From an uncultured Christensenella sp. (GTDB lineage Bacteria > Bacillota > Clostridia > Christensenellales > UBA3700), in assembly GCA_949287655.1 (NCBI GenBank), contig CASEHD010000004.1:1-64000 (forward strand): a stretch of DNA of 64,000 nt, written 5' to 3'. Of the stretch, positions 57,590 through 64,000 are shown in pieces. Under the pieces are notes generated by a model. That model made no database searches. It worked only from the letters and a program-made list of their open reading frames with translations, and was not told the origin of the DNA. Position numbers and translations under genes: made by a program. The first letter of the stretch is position 1. Each line of letters starts with the position of its first letter.

Positions 57590-57634
57590 CTGAAATGCGT
57601 ATACGCATCCGCATTTTTTATTTGTAAAACTGTT

Positions 57635-58471
57635 TTACTTTATTCTTGAGATAAGATAGGGAAGTTCTTTTTCAAACTTCACGCCGTACCAATGGCTGTC
57701 GTCGTCCATCGTGCCGGCGATGGTCTTTACGGTGTAGTCCGCAGCGATCGCGGCGCTGTCGTAGACGCTTTTGCCGTTCATGAACGCGCCGACGAAAGCT
57801 GAAGCGTAGACGTCTCCGGTGCCGTGCGACATACGCGGCAGCTTATCGTTGAAATAGTATTCGACTTTTTTGCTCGCGCAGTCATAGACGGCTACGCCCA
57901 GCTTTTTCGGGTCGAACGACACGCCCGTCAGCACGACTTTTTTGCAGCCGAGCCCTGCGAGTTTGCTTAGAAGCCCGAGGATATATTTTTCGTCGTATTC
58001 CGTTCTGAATTCCATGCCGGTCATAAGGCACGCTTCGGTAATGTTGGGCAGGATCACGTCGGCGACAGAGCAAAGCCTTGCCATGTCTTTGGGGAAGTCG
58101 TCGGGGAAACCCTTGTAAAGCACGCCGCCGTCCGCCATCGCGGGGTCGACGATTATCGCGCCGTCCTTTTCAAGGTGGCGGTCGATTATTTTGAGTATCA
58201 GGTCGACCTGTTCGCGGCTGCCGAGGTAACCGGTATAGATCGCTTTAAACGTGATGTTTTCCTTGCTCCAATGTTCGGATATGGGTTCGATATCGCAGGT
58301 AAGGTCGCGGAAAGTCCAGCCGGGCTTGAACGCGGTATGAGTGCTGAGCACGGCGGTGGGCAAAACGCAGGTCTCTATCCCGCAGGCTGAGATGACGGGC
58401 AGCGCGACCGTCAGAGAGCATTGTCCCACGCACGATATATCTTGTACGGTCAAAATCTTTTCTTTGGACAT
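57635..58471 (-). CDS. Pyridoxamine/pyridoxal kinase
   Basis: 278 aa. Phosphorylates vitamin B6 forms to make the PLP used, for example, by ArgD. The pattern VQDISCVGQCSLTVALPVISACG, ELPTAVLSTHT-type block, GYLGS, DPAMADGG and the late SHGTGDVYASAFVGA (catalytic GTGD) match the PdxY/PdxK branch of the ribokinase fold. ATG at 58471 is 8 bp after AAGGAG; a TTG two codons upstream is less well placed. Confidence 0.9.
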   Translation of the reverse strand: MSKEKILTVQDISCVGQCSLTVALPVISACGIETCVLPTAVLSTHTAFKPGWTFRDLTCDIEPISEHWSKENITFKAIYTGYLGSREQVDLILKIIDRHLEKDGAIIVDPAMADGGVLYKGFPDDFPKDMARLCSVADVILPNITEACLMTGMEFRTEYDEKYILGLLSKLAGLGCKKVVLTGVSFDPKKLGVAVYDCASKKVEYYFNDKLPRMSHGTGDVYASAFVGAFMNGKSVYDSAAIAADYTVKTIAGTMDDDSHWYGVKFEKELPYLISRIK

Positions 58472-58503
58472 AGTCAATACTCCTTTTGCAATATATTGAT
58501 ATT

Positions 58504-58532
58504 ATTATAACGGCGCGGGCGCAAACAGTCAA
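58504..58532 (-). promoter_or_regulatory. Promoter of the pyridoxamine kinase gene
   Basis: Minus strand TTGACT (58532-58527), 17-bp spacer, TATAAT (58509-58504). A CAATATATTG palindrome (58489-58498) covers the expected start site. Confidence 0.75.
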
Positions 58533-58556
58533 TTAAATAGCGGTTTTTCCGTTTAT

Positions 58557-58690
58557 TTATGCGGCGTTTTCAGACTTTTCGGCAATTAAGAGTGTGATAT
58601 TTTTCAGCGTCATCCCGGTATATTTTTTAAACGTGTCGTTGAAGTGTCTCTGCGACGAAAACCCCTGGTATTCGATTGTTTCGGCTTCCG
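58557..58690 (-). pseudogene. Remnant of an AraC-family regulator (C-terminal end)
   Basis: The minus strand between in-frame stops encodes about 44 residues that include GFSSQRHFNDTFKKYTGMT, the second helix-turn-helix of an AraC regulator. No start codon and no upstream domain are present; the homology stops abruptly at a stop codon near 58691. It is a truncated copy and marks where foreign DNA may have joined the chromosome. Confidence 0.7.
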
Positions 58691-58879
58691 TTTAACGCAG
58701 CCGACAAAGACATAGCCGGCGAGATAAAAGTCAATGCAATTATTCCGTCAAAGAGACCTTCCGTCCGGAGCCTTACTCATAATACATCCTTTATAAGCAG
58801 ACACGCGCGCTTGGCAAAATTCGTGCGGGTTTGTTTTGTGTGGAGTTGCAATATTATATTCGAAATCGCTGATAAATTG

Positions 58880-58908
58880 TTGAAATTCAAGTGCGTATAT
58901 GCTATAAT
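58880..58908 (+). promoter_or_regulatory. Promoter and candidate operator of the defence operon
   Basis: TTGAAA (58880-58885), 17-bp spacer, TATAAT (58903-58908). The -35 is part of TTGAAATTCAA, a perfect 11-bp palindrome (58880-58890), a likely binding site for the XRE protein encoded first. Confidence 0.7.
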
Positions 58909-58944
58909 TGTTTTAATCAATATTTTAGACGGAGAGTGACCCAT

Positions 58945-59169
58945 ATGGCGATCAGCTACAATAAGTTATGGAAATTGCTCATCGACAAGGGAATGACAAA
59001 GACGCAAATGCGCCTTCGGGCAGATATTTCCACGACGACGCTTGCCAAACTCGGAAAAAATGAAACCGTTTCGATGGATGTCCTATTAAAGATCTGCAAA
59101 TTACTTGACTGCAACGTCGGAGATATTATGGATGTTATCAACGAGGAGACAAGCAATGGCGACAAGTAA
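58945..59169 (+). CDS. Small XRE-family transcriptional regulator
   Basis: 74 aa, a single Cro/CI-type helix-turn-helix domain: MAISYNKLWKLLIDKGMTKTQMRLRADISTTTLAKLG, then VSMDVLLKICKLLDCNVGDIMDVI. This one-domain form is common as the control gene of restriction-modification and other defence operons. ATG at 58945 with GGAGAG upstream. Its 3' end overlaps the next gene by 14 bp. It probably controls the whole island operon. Confidence 0.85.
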   Translation: MAISYNKLWKLLIDKGMTKTQMRLRADISTTTLAKLGKNETVSMDVLLKICKLLDCNVGDIMDVINEETSNGDK

Positions 59170-59986
59170 GAAACTTGAAATTATCTACCATAACGGACAG
59201 CCCGACGGCATCCGATCGATCAGGCGTCATCTTTCAACTATGACTACCTATGTCATACCGCGGCCCCTGCTTGCCGAGGCAAAGAAGATCACAGGCATCA
59301 GCCGTCCAGGTATTTACTACCTCATCAACGAAAACGACGAAAATGAGATCGCGCAGATCTACATAGGGCAAACGCGCAACGGAGTTGTCCGTCTGGACGA
59401 TCATAATCGTTTCAAAGATTTTTGGAATAAGGCAATCATGTTCCTTGCCGACAGCAAGACGTTCTCCCTCGATATGATCAGCGGGCTGGAAGAATACGCC
59501 ATTATCAAAGCGCACGAATCCAACCGCTATAAGGTGGAGAATTCCGTCAAGCCCAAGTATGAAATCGATGAGTACGATCTCCCTTCCATTGAAGAGGTGT
59601 ACGAGGAAATACAGTTCATCATGGCGACACAGGGTTATAAGCTGGACAATGCAAGGGCAAGCCTGAATGAATCGTCTGTTTTCCATACGACGCGCAACAG
59701 TATAAAAGCATACGGCGTTTATGGCGGCGATAAGTTTCAGGTGTTGGAAGGTTCGGAAGTCAATCTTGCGAAACCGGCGAATCTTGAAAAGTATAACAAA
59801 CAGCGCAAAGAGTTGCTTGAAAAAGGAGATATCATCCGGCAAGCGGATAAGTATATTTTGAAAGTTACGCTTGAATTCAACACACCGAGCGGCGCCGGAG
59901 AATTTATCCTCGGCGGCTCGATCAACGGCTGGACGGAATGGAAAGACAAAGAGGGTAAAACCTTGGACGAGATTTATAGAAAGTAA
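59156..59986 (+). CDS. GIY-YIG nuclease-fold protein with DUF4357 domain
   Basis: 276 aa. The GIY (52-54) and YIG (69-71) motifs occur in PGIYYLINEN and QIYIGQT, marking the small nuclease fold; the typical downstream Arg lies near residue 79. The C-terminal part, SSVFHTTRNSIKAYG then LGGSINGWTEWKDKEGKTLDE, is DUF4357, often found next to type I restriction genes. Its role there is not established. Translation is coupled to the XRE gene by overlap. Confidence 0.82.
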   Translation: MATSKKLEIIYHNGQPDGIRSIRRHLSTMTTYVIPRPLLAEAKKITGISRPGIYYLINENDENEIAQIYIGQTRNGVVRLDDHNRFKDFWNKAIMFLADSKTFSLDMISGLEEYAIIKAHESNRYKVENSVKPKYEIDEYDLPSIEEVYEEIQFIMATQGYKLDNARASLNESSVFHTTRNSIKAYGVYGGDKFQVLEGSEVNLAKPANLEKYNKQRKELLEKGDIIRQADKYILKVTLEFNTPSGAGEFILGGSINGWTEWKDKEGKTLDEIYRK

Positions 59987-60002
59987 GGGAGACAAAAAAT
60001 TT

Positions 60003-60959
60003 ATGAAAAAAGCTTTAATAGTTGGAATTGATAATTATTTGAAAGTGTCAGACCTTAATGGCTGTGTAAATGACGCTCACGATGTTGCAAACGTTTTATC
60101 GCGAAACGCAGATGGCTCTTTAAATTTTGATATAAAAATAATGACTTCGACTTCAGAAAACAATATTGTAACTAAATATGAATTAGAGGAAGCGATTAAG
60201 GAACTTTTCTCTGGGGATGATGAAATTGCGCTATTTTATTTTTCCGGACATGGATATACCGAAGATAATAATGGATATATCATTCCTTCTGATATTCAAT
60301 TGCCTGGACGCAATGGAATTAAAATGGATGATATTATGCAATGGTGTAATAAGTCTAAAGTAAAAAATAAAATACTTATATTTGATTGTTGCCATGCAGG
60401 GGCTGTCGGCGATGATAAATATTTTAGCGGAAATTCAATAATCGGTGAAGGGGTTACAATTTTAAGCGCTTGTACAAAAGGGCAATATGCGCTTGAACAC
60501 TCACATCATGGTGTATTTACACAGTTGCTGGTAGATGCTTTAAATGGAAGCGGTGCAAACATTCTGGGCCAAATTACGCCTGGAAGTGTTTATGCGCATA
60601 TCGATCAATCGCTAGGCGCTTGGTCACAGCGTCCGGTTTTTAAAACAAATGTTGAGCAATTTGTTTGCTTGCGCCAAACTTACCCCTCTATCAGTAGCTC
60701 AGATTTAAGACAGATAACAAATATATTCAAAAACCCATCCGAAGAATTTACCCTTGATCCATCCTACGAACCAGATTGCGAATATGCACAAGCAGATCAC
60801 ACTCGTATATTTGGCATTCTACAAAATATGGTTCATGTAAATTTAGTTATTCCTGTAGGAGAAAGGCATATGTACTATGCGGCAATGAATAGCAAATCTT
60901 GTAAATTAACGGCCTTGGGCGCACACTATTGGAACTTAGTTAAAAATAATAGATTATAA
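60003..60959 (+). CDS. Caspase-like cysteine protease (peptidase C14), candidate defence effector
   Basis: 318 aa. Residues 1-220 are a caspase/metacaspase fold: MKKALIVGIDNYLKV start, catalytic H83 in FSGHG and catalytic cysteine C130 in FDCCHAG. Residues about 225-318 form a separate C-terminal domain ending LTALGAHYWNLVKNN with no known catalytic motif; it could sense a signal. The ATG at 60003 follows GGGAG. The gene is AT-rich compared with both sides and directly precedes a TIR gene, so it is probably the executioner of an abortive immune system like type IV Thoeris. Confidence 0.85.
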   Translation: MKKALIVGIDNYLKVSDLNGCVNDAHDVANVLSRNADGSLNFDIKIMTSTSENNIVTKYELEEAIKELFSGDDEIALFYFSGHGYTEDNNGYIIPSDIQLPGRNGIKMDDIMQWCNKSKVKNKILIFDCCHAGAVGDDKYFSGNSIIGEGVTILSACTKGQYALEHSHHGVFTQLLVDALNGSGANILGQITPGSVYAHIDQSLGAWSQRPVFKTNVEQFVCLRQTYPSISSSDLRQITNIFKNPSEEFTLDPSYEPDCEYAQADHTRIFGILQNMVHVNLVIPVGERHMYYAAMNSKSCKLTALGAHYWNLVKNNRL

Positions 60960-60971
60960 GGAGATCTACAA

Positions 60972-61358
60972 ATGAAAAAACGTGCTTTTATTAGCTTTGA
61001 TTATGATCATGATGAGGAATTAAAACAAGCATTGATAGGGCAATCTAAAAATCCTGATTCTCCATTTTCCATTAATGATATGTCGATCAAACAAGCAATT
61101 GATGGAAACTGGAAATATTATGCGAGACAAAAAATTAAGCAATGTGATGTTGTAATTGTAATTTGCGGGAAATATACAAATACAGCTCGTGGAGTAACCG
61201 CAGAACTAAGCATTACTCAAGAAGAAAAAATCCCTTACTTTTTGTTATGTGGTCGTGCGGACGGAAAGGTCGTTAAACCATTAGGGGCATATGCTTCAGA
61301 TAAGATTTACAAATGGACTTGGGATAATCTTAAAGCTTTGATCAATGGGGCCCGATAA
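60972..61358 (+). CDS. ThsB-like TIR-domain protein, candidate signal-producing enzyme
   Basis: 128 aa, a single domain. KRAFISFDYDHDEELKQAL, the segment GQSKNPDSPFSINDMS and CDVVIVICGKYT match the TIR-like family (DUF1863) of Thoeris ThsB proteins. E78 (GVTAEL) is a candidate catalytic glutamate for NAD+ cleavage. Such proteins sense phage and make cyclic ADP-ribose derivatives. It starts 12 bp after the caspase-like gene with AAGGAG and shares its AT-rich composition, so the two form one unit. Confidence 0.85.
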   Translation: MKKRAFISFDYDHDEELKQALIGQSKNPDSPFSINDMSIKQAIDGNWKYYARQKIKQCDVVIVICGKYTNTARGVTAELSITQEEKIPYFLLCGRADGKVVKPLGAYASDKIYKWTWDNLKALINGAR

Positions 61359-61407
61359 TTTTTATCCATCAACTTCCGATTGTATTATGCGAACATAGGA
61401 GAGCACA

Positions 61408-63771
61408 ATGGGCATTATAGATAAAAAGCAAATGACCGAAGAGGACATCAAGTTGAATTTTATCACGCCGGCAATTTTATCAAAGGGCTGGCAGGATAAA
61501 ATCACGATGGAAACTCAGCTTAGATTTACAGATGGCAAGGTAAATCTCCGTGGAAACAAAGTCAGCCGGGAAACGCCTAAAAAAGCGGACTATGTGCTTT
61601 ATTTTGCAAAAAACAATCCGCTCGCCGTGGTTGAAGCAAAGGACAATAACCACAGCGTGTCTTTCGGCATGCAGCAGGCAAAGCTCTATGCCAAAATGCT
61701 TGACGTCAAGTTTGCATACAGCTCTAACGGCGATGCCTTCCAAGAGTTTGATTTTATTACGGGAGTTGAGCGCGAAATTGCGTTGGACGAGTTTCCTTCT
61801 CCCGAAGAATTGTTTGCCCGCTATCAAAGCGAAATAAACGACGGACAAGGGTTATCGGAGAAAGAACTTGCTCTCATCAATCAGCCGTATTATACAAGCC
61901 AAAACACTTATCCGCCGAGATATTATCAGCAGGTTGCCGTCAACCGCACAATAGACGCCATCGCAAAGGGGCAAAACCGCATTTTGCTTGTCATGGCGAC
62001 GGGAACGGGGAAGACCTATACCGCTTTCCAAATCGTATATCGCTTGTTGCAGAGCGGCGCAAAGCAAAAGATACTTTATCTTGCCGACCGCAATAATCTT
62101 GTCGATCAGACGATAAGCGGCGATTTTAAGCCGCTTGAAAAAGTCACACACAAAATCAATTTTGCAAAAGACGACCGCACCACGATTACTTCCCATCAGG
62201 TATATTTCTCCCTCTACCAACAGCTTGTCGGAAACAAGACAACCGAAGAAGAGACGGACGAAGAAACGCTTGCGCACTATAAGCAACTGTTTGATAAGGA
62301 TTTCTTCGATCTGATTATAGTGGACGAATGTCATCGCGGCAGCGCAAAGGAAGAAAGCCGTTGGCGTAAAGTGCTGGAATACTTCTCCTCTGCAACGCAA
62401 ATAGGCATGACCGCGACGCCGAAAGAAACCGCTTACATATCCAATATCGATTATTTCGGTGAGCCGATTTATAAGTACAGTTTGAAAGAAGGCATCGACG
62501 ACGGTTTTCTCGCTCCTTTCAAGGTCATACGCATAAGGACGGATATTGATGACGAATGGCGTCCTCGCAAAGGTCAACGCGACATAAATGGTTATGAAAT
62601 CGAAGATCGAATCTACAACAACAGCGATTACGATTACAACATCATCATTCAGGACCGTATCGACATGGTTGCAACCGAGATCACAAATTATCTCAAAGCG
62701 ACCGACAGAATGGCAAAGACGATCGTTTTCTGTGCAACGGAAGATGCAGCAGAACGGATGCGTGTTGCTCTTACAAAGTTGAACGCCGATATGTGCGCGG
62801 AAAATCCGGATTACGTAGTGCGGATCACTGGCAGCGACGATTACGGCAAGAGCAAGCTTGACTATTTTATATCCGTATCTGCTAAATACCCGGTGATCGC
62901 CACTACTTCCAAGCTGCTTTCTACCGGTGCAGACTGCAAAATGGTTAAACTGATTGTCATTGATGAAATGATCGGTTCCATGACGGAATTTAAGCAAATC
63001 ATCGGTCGTGGAACGAGACTGCGTTATGAGGACGGAAAAACACATTTCGTTATCATGGATTTCCGCGGCGTGACCAGATTGTTTGCTGATCCCGAGTGGG
63101 ACGGACCGATCGAACAAGATGACAAATTCCGTCATGTGCAGCCCAAAGAGCCGGGCGACGATCCGGTCATTCCGCCTGCCCCGCCGGTGGAGCAGAAATA
63201 TAAATATGTTGTAGACAGCCGCGGCTGCAAAGTGACGGTTTCGCAGCGCATGGTTTCCGTTTACGATACCGACGGAAAACTCTTGCGGCAGGAAAGCATT
63301 ATCGATTATACTAAGGCGAATATTTACGGCACATTCTCTTCTTTGGACAATTTTATTTTGCAATGGTCTGCCGAAGAAAAGAAAGCCAAGATCCAAGAAC
63401 TTTTCAATGAACACGGCATTGACTTGGAACAAATCAAAGCCGATGAAGGTATGAGCGATGTCGATGATTTTGATTTTATCTGTCATATCGCCTTCGACCA
63501 GAAGCCTTTGACGCGGAGAGAACGCGCTGAAAACGTTAAAAAACGCAACGTATTTGCTAAATACGGCGGCGAAGCAAGAGCTGTGCTTGAAGCGTTGTTG
63601 GAAAAGTATGCGGACAGCGGCATTTACGAAATCGAAGATATGGATATTCTCAAACTCGATCCGTTTGTCAAGTTCGGAAAACCCGCAAAAATCGCTTCGT
63701 TATTCGGCGGCAGAGAGGGTTATATCCGAGCGGTAAGAGAACTGGAACAAGAAATTTATAAGGCGGCATAA
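61408..63771 (+). CDS. hsdR: Type I restriction enzyme, R subunit
   Basis: 787 aa. Cleaves unmodified DNA after ATP-driven translocation. N-terminal nuclease: D61, E76 and K78 (ADYVLYF, VVEAKD). Helicase: Walker A ATGTGKT with K202, DECH at 306-309, then IGMTATP and GRGTRLR motifs. The C-terminal part is the EcoEI-type coupling domain. AGGAG precedes the ATG. A 49-bp gap separates it from the TIR gene; hsdM begins 3 bp after the stop. An hsdS gene must lie beyond the window if the system is complete. Confidence 0.94.
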   Translation: MGIIDKKQMTEEDIKLNFITPAILSKGWQDKITMETQLRFTDGKVNLRGNKVSRETPKKADYVLYFAKNNPLAVVEAKDNNHSVSFGMQQAKLYAKMLDVKFAYSSNGDAFQEFDFITGVEREIALDEFPSPEELFARYQSEINDGQGLSEKELALINQPYYTSQNTYPPRYYQQVAVNRTIDAIAKGQNRILLVMATGTGKTYTAFQIVYRLLQSGAKQKILYLADRNNLVDQTISGDFKPLEKVTHKINFAKDDRTTITSHQVYFSLYQQLVGNKTTEEETDEETLAHYKQLFDKDFFDLIIVDECHRGSAKEESRWRKVLEYFSSATQIGMTATPKETAYISNIDYFGEPIYKYSLKEGIDDGFLAPFKVIRIRTDIDDEWRPRKGQRDINGYEIEDRIYNNSDYDYNIIIQDRIDMVATEITNYLKATDRMAKTIVFCATEDAAERMRVALTKLNADMCAENPDYVVRITGSDDYGKSKLDYFISVSAKYPVIATTSKLLSTGADCKMVKLIVIDEMIGSMTEFKQIIGRGTRLRYEDGKTHFVIMDFRGVTRLFADPEWDGPIEQDDKFRHVQPKEPGDDPVIPPAPPVEQKYKYVVDSRGCKVTVSQRMVSVYDTDGKLLRQESIIDYTKANIYGTFSSLDNFILQWSAEEKKAKIQELFNEHGIDLEQIKADEGMSDVDDFDFICHIAFDQKPLTRRERAENVKKRNVFAKYGGEARAVLEALLEKYADSGIYEIEDMDILKLDPFVKFGKPAKIASLFGGREGYIRAVRELEQEIYKAA

Positions 63772-63774
63772 CAT

Positions 63775-64000
63775 ATGAGCAACATTTCCGGATTTATTAA
63801 ACGCTTGCGCGACATAATGCGCAACGATGCAGGTATCAACGGCGACGCACAGCGCATCGAGCAAATTGCCTGGCTTTTGTTCTTAAAAGTCTACGACACC
63901 AAGGAGCAAGACTGGGAATTTGAGGACGACAAGTATCAATCGATTATCCCCGATCCCTGCCGCTGGCGCAATTGGGCGCATGAAGAGGGCGGAAAAGGCA
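63775..64000 (+). CDS. hsdM: Type I restriction enzyme, M subunit (5' part)
   Basis: The first 75 codons are present: MSNISGFIKRLRDIMRNDAG, then QIAWLLFLKVYDTKEQDWEF, the N-terminal helical domain of HsdM, which with HsdS binds and methylates the target site. The gene runs off the window end, before the methyltransferase motifs. Directly follows hsdR, so order is R-M. The start at 63775 lacks a clear ribosome site and may depend on coupling. Confidence 0.9.
   Translation, partial: MSNISGFIKRLRDIMRNDAGINGDAQRIEQIAWLLFLKVYDTKEQDWEFEDDKYQSIIPDPCRWRNWAHEEGGKG

Larger units (their letters stand above)
58472..58944. other. Intergenic region at the island border
   Basis: 473 bp. Holds the pyridoxamine kinase promoter, an AraC gene remnant (58557-58690), about 190 bp without recognisable content, and the promoter of the defence operon. 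No tRNA or direct-repeat attachment site is seen here. Confidence 0.7.

Noticed and set aside
58489..58498. CAATATATTG as an NrdR box for pyridoxamine kinase
   Set aside because: The core palindrome is present but the outer ACA/TGT bases and a partner box at about 32 bp are missing; chance in AT-rich DNA is likely.
61852..63486. 544-residue minus-strand open frame opposite hsdR
   Set aside because: Antisense to intact helicase motifs; no coding signal of its own.

Overview
The window looks like the chromosome of a strictly anaerobic, fermentative Firmicute (Clostridia-like), probably from a gut or similar fibre-rich habitat. The evidence is strong GGAGG-type ribosome binding sites, many near-consensus sigma-A promoters with 17-bp spacing, oxygen-sensitive enzymes (anaerobic ribonucleotide reductase with its activase, pyruvate formate-lyase with its activase), many lipoproteins, and plant or mucosal sugar catabolism (hexuronates, beta-galactosides). 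Most of the window is of medium GC. No rRNA, tRNA or CRISPR array was seen, so finer taxonomy is not supported.

Layout. 1-96: the cut end of an IS3-like element. 132-3473 (minus): NrdD with a fused glutaredoxin-like domain, and NrdG, with tandem NrdR boxes in front of nrdD. 3719-4486 (minus): an AraC regulator, divergent from a roughly 16.5-kb plus-strand catabolic operon (4660-21123). That operon encodes KDPG aldolase, KDG kinase, uronate isomerase, mannonate dehydratase and a mannonate oxidoreductase-type SDR, which together convert glucuronate to pyruvate and glyceraldehyde-3-phosphate. It continues with three Gfo/Idh/MocA oxidoreductases, a sugar phosphate isomerase-like protein, a split CehA/McbA-type PHP hydrolase, a phosphodiesterase-like protein, a six-hairpin glycosidase, a GPH-family symporter and a lipoprotein.

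21265-34397: copper ATPase plus DAHP synthase, flavin reductase (minus), a large secreted membrane protein, a stand-alone GlmU-type acetyltransferase with GlmM, a 989-residue lipoprotein and a lipoprotein alpha/beta hydrolase. 34932-43414: a compact arginine operon, argG-H-C-J-B-D-F plus a GNAT gene. Then HU, the pyruvate formate-lyase system (pflB-pflA and a small Cys-rich protein), a YccF-like membrane protein, a GH2 beta-galactosidase, a PC4/YdbC-like protein, a cation:proton antiporter, a transglutaminase-domain lipoprotein with a predicted leaderless start, AlkD, and pyridoxamine kinase (minus).

58557-64000: a genomic island with its left edge at the remnant of an AraC regulator. It begins with a well-formed promoter and a small XRE regulator, followed by a GIY-YIG/DUF4357 protein, a caspase-like protease, a ThsB-like TIR protein, and type I restriction genes hsdR and hsdM (cut by the window end). 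The caspase and TIR genes are visibly more AT-rich than their neighbours and sit between the GIY-YIG gene and hsdR. The pair matches the plan of the recently described TIR-caspase immunity (type IV Thoeris), in which a TIR enzyme makes a cyclic ADP-ribose signal that activates a caspase-like protease. It is the most interesting system in the window.
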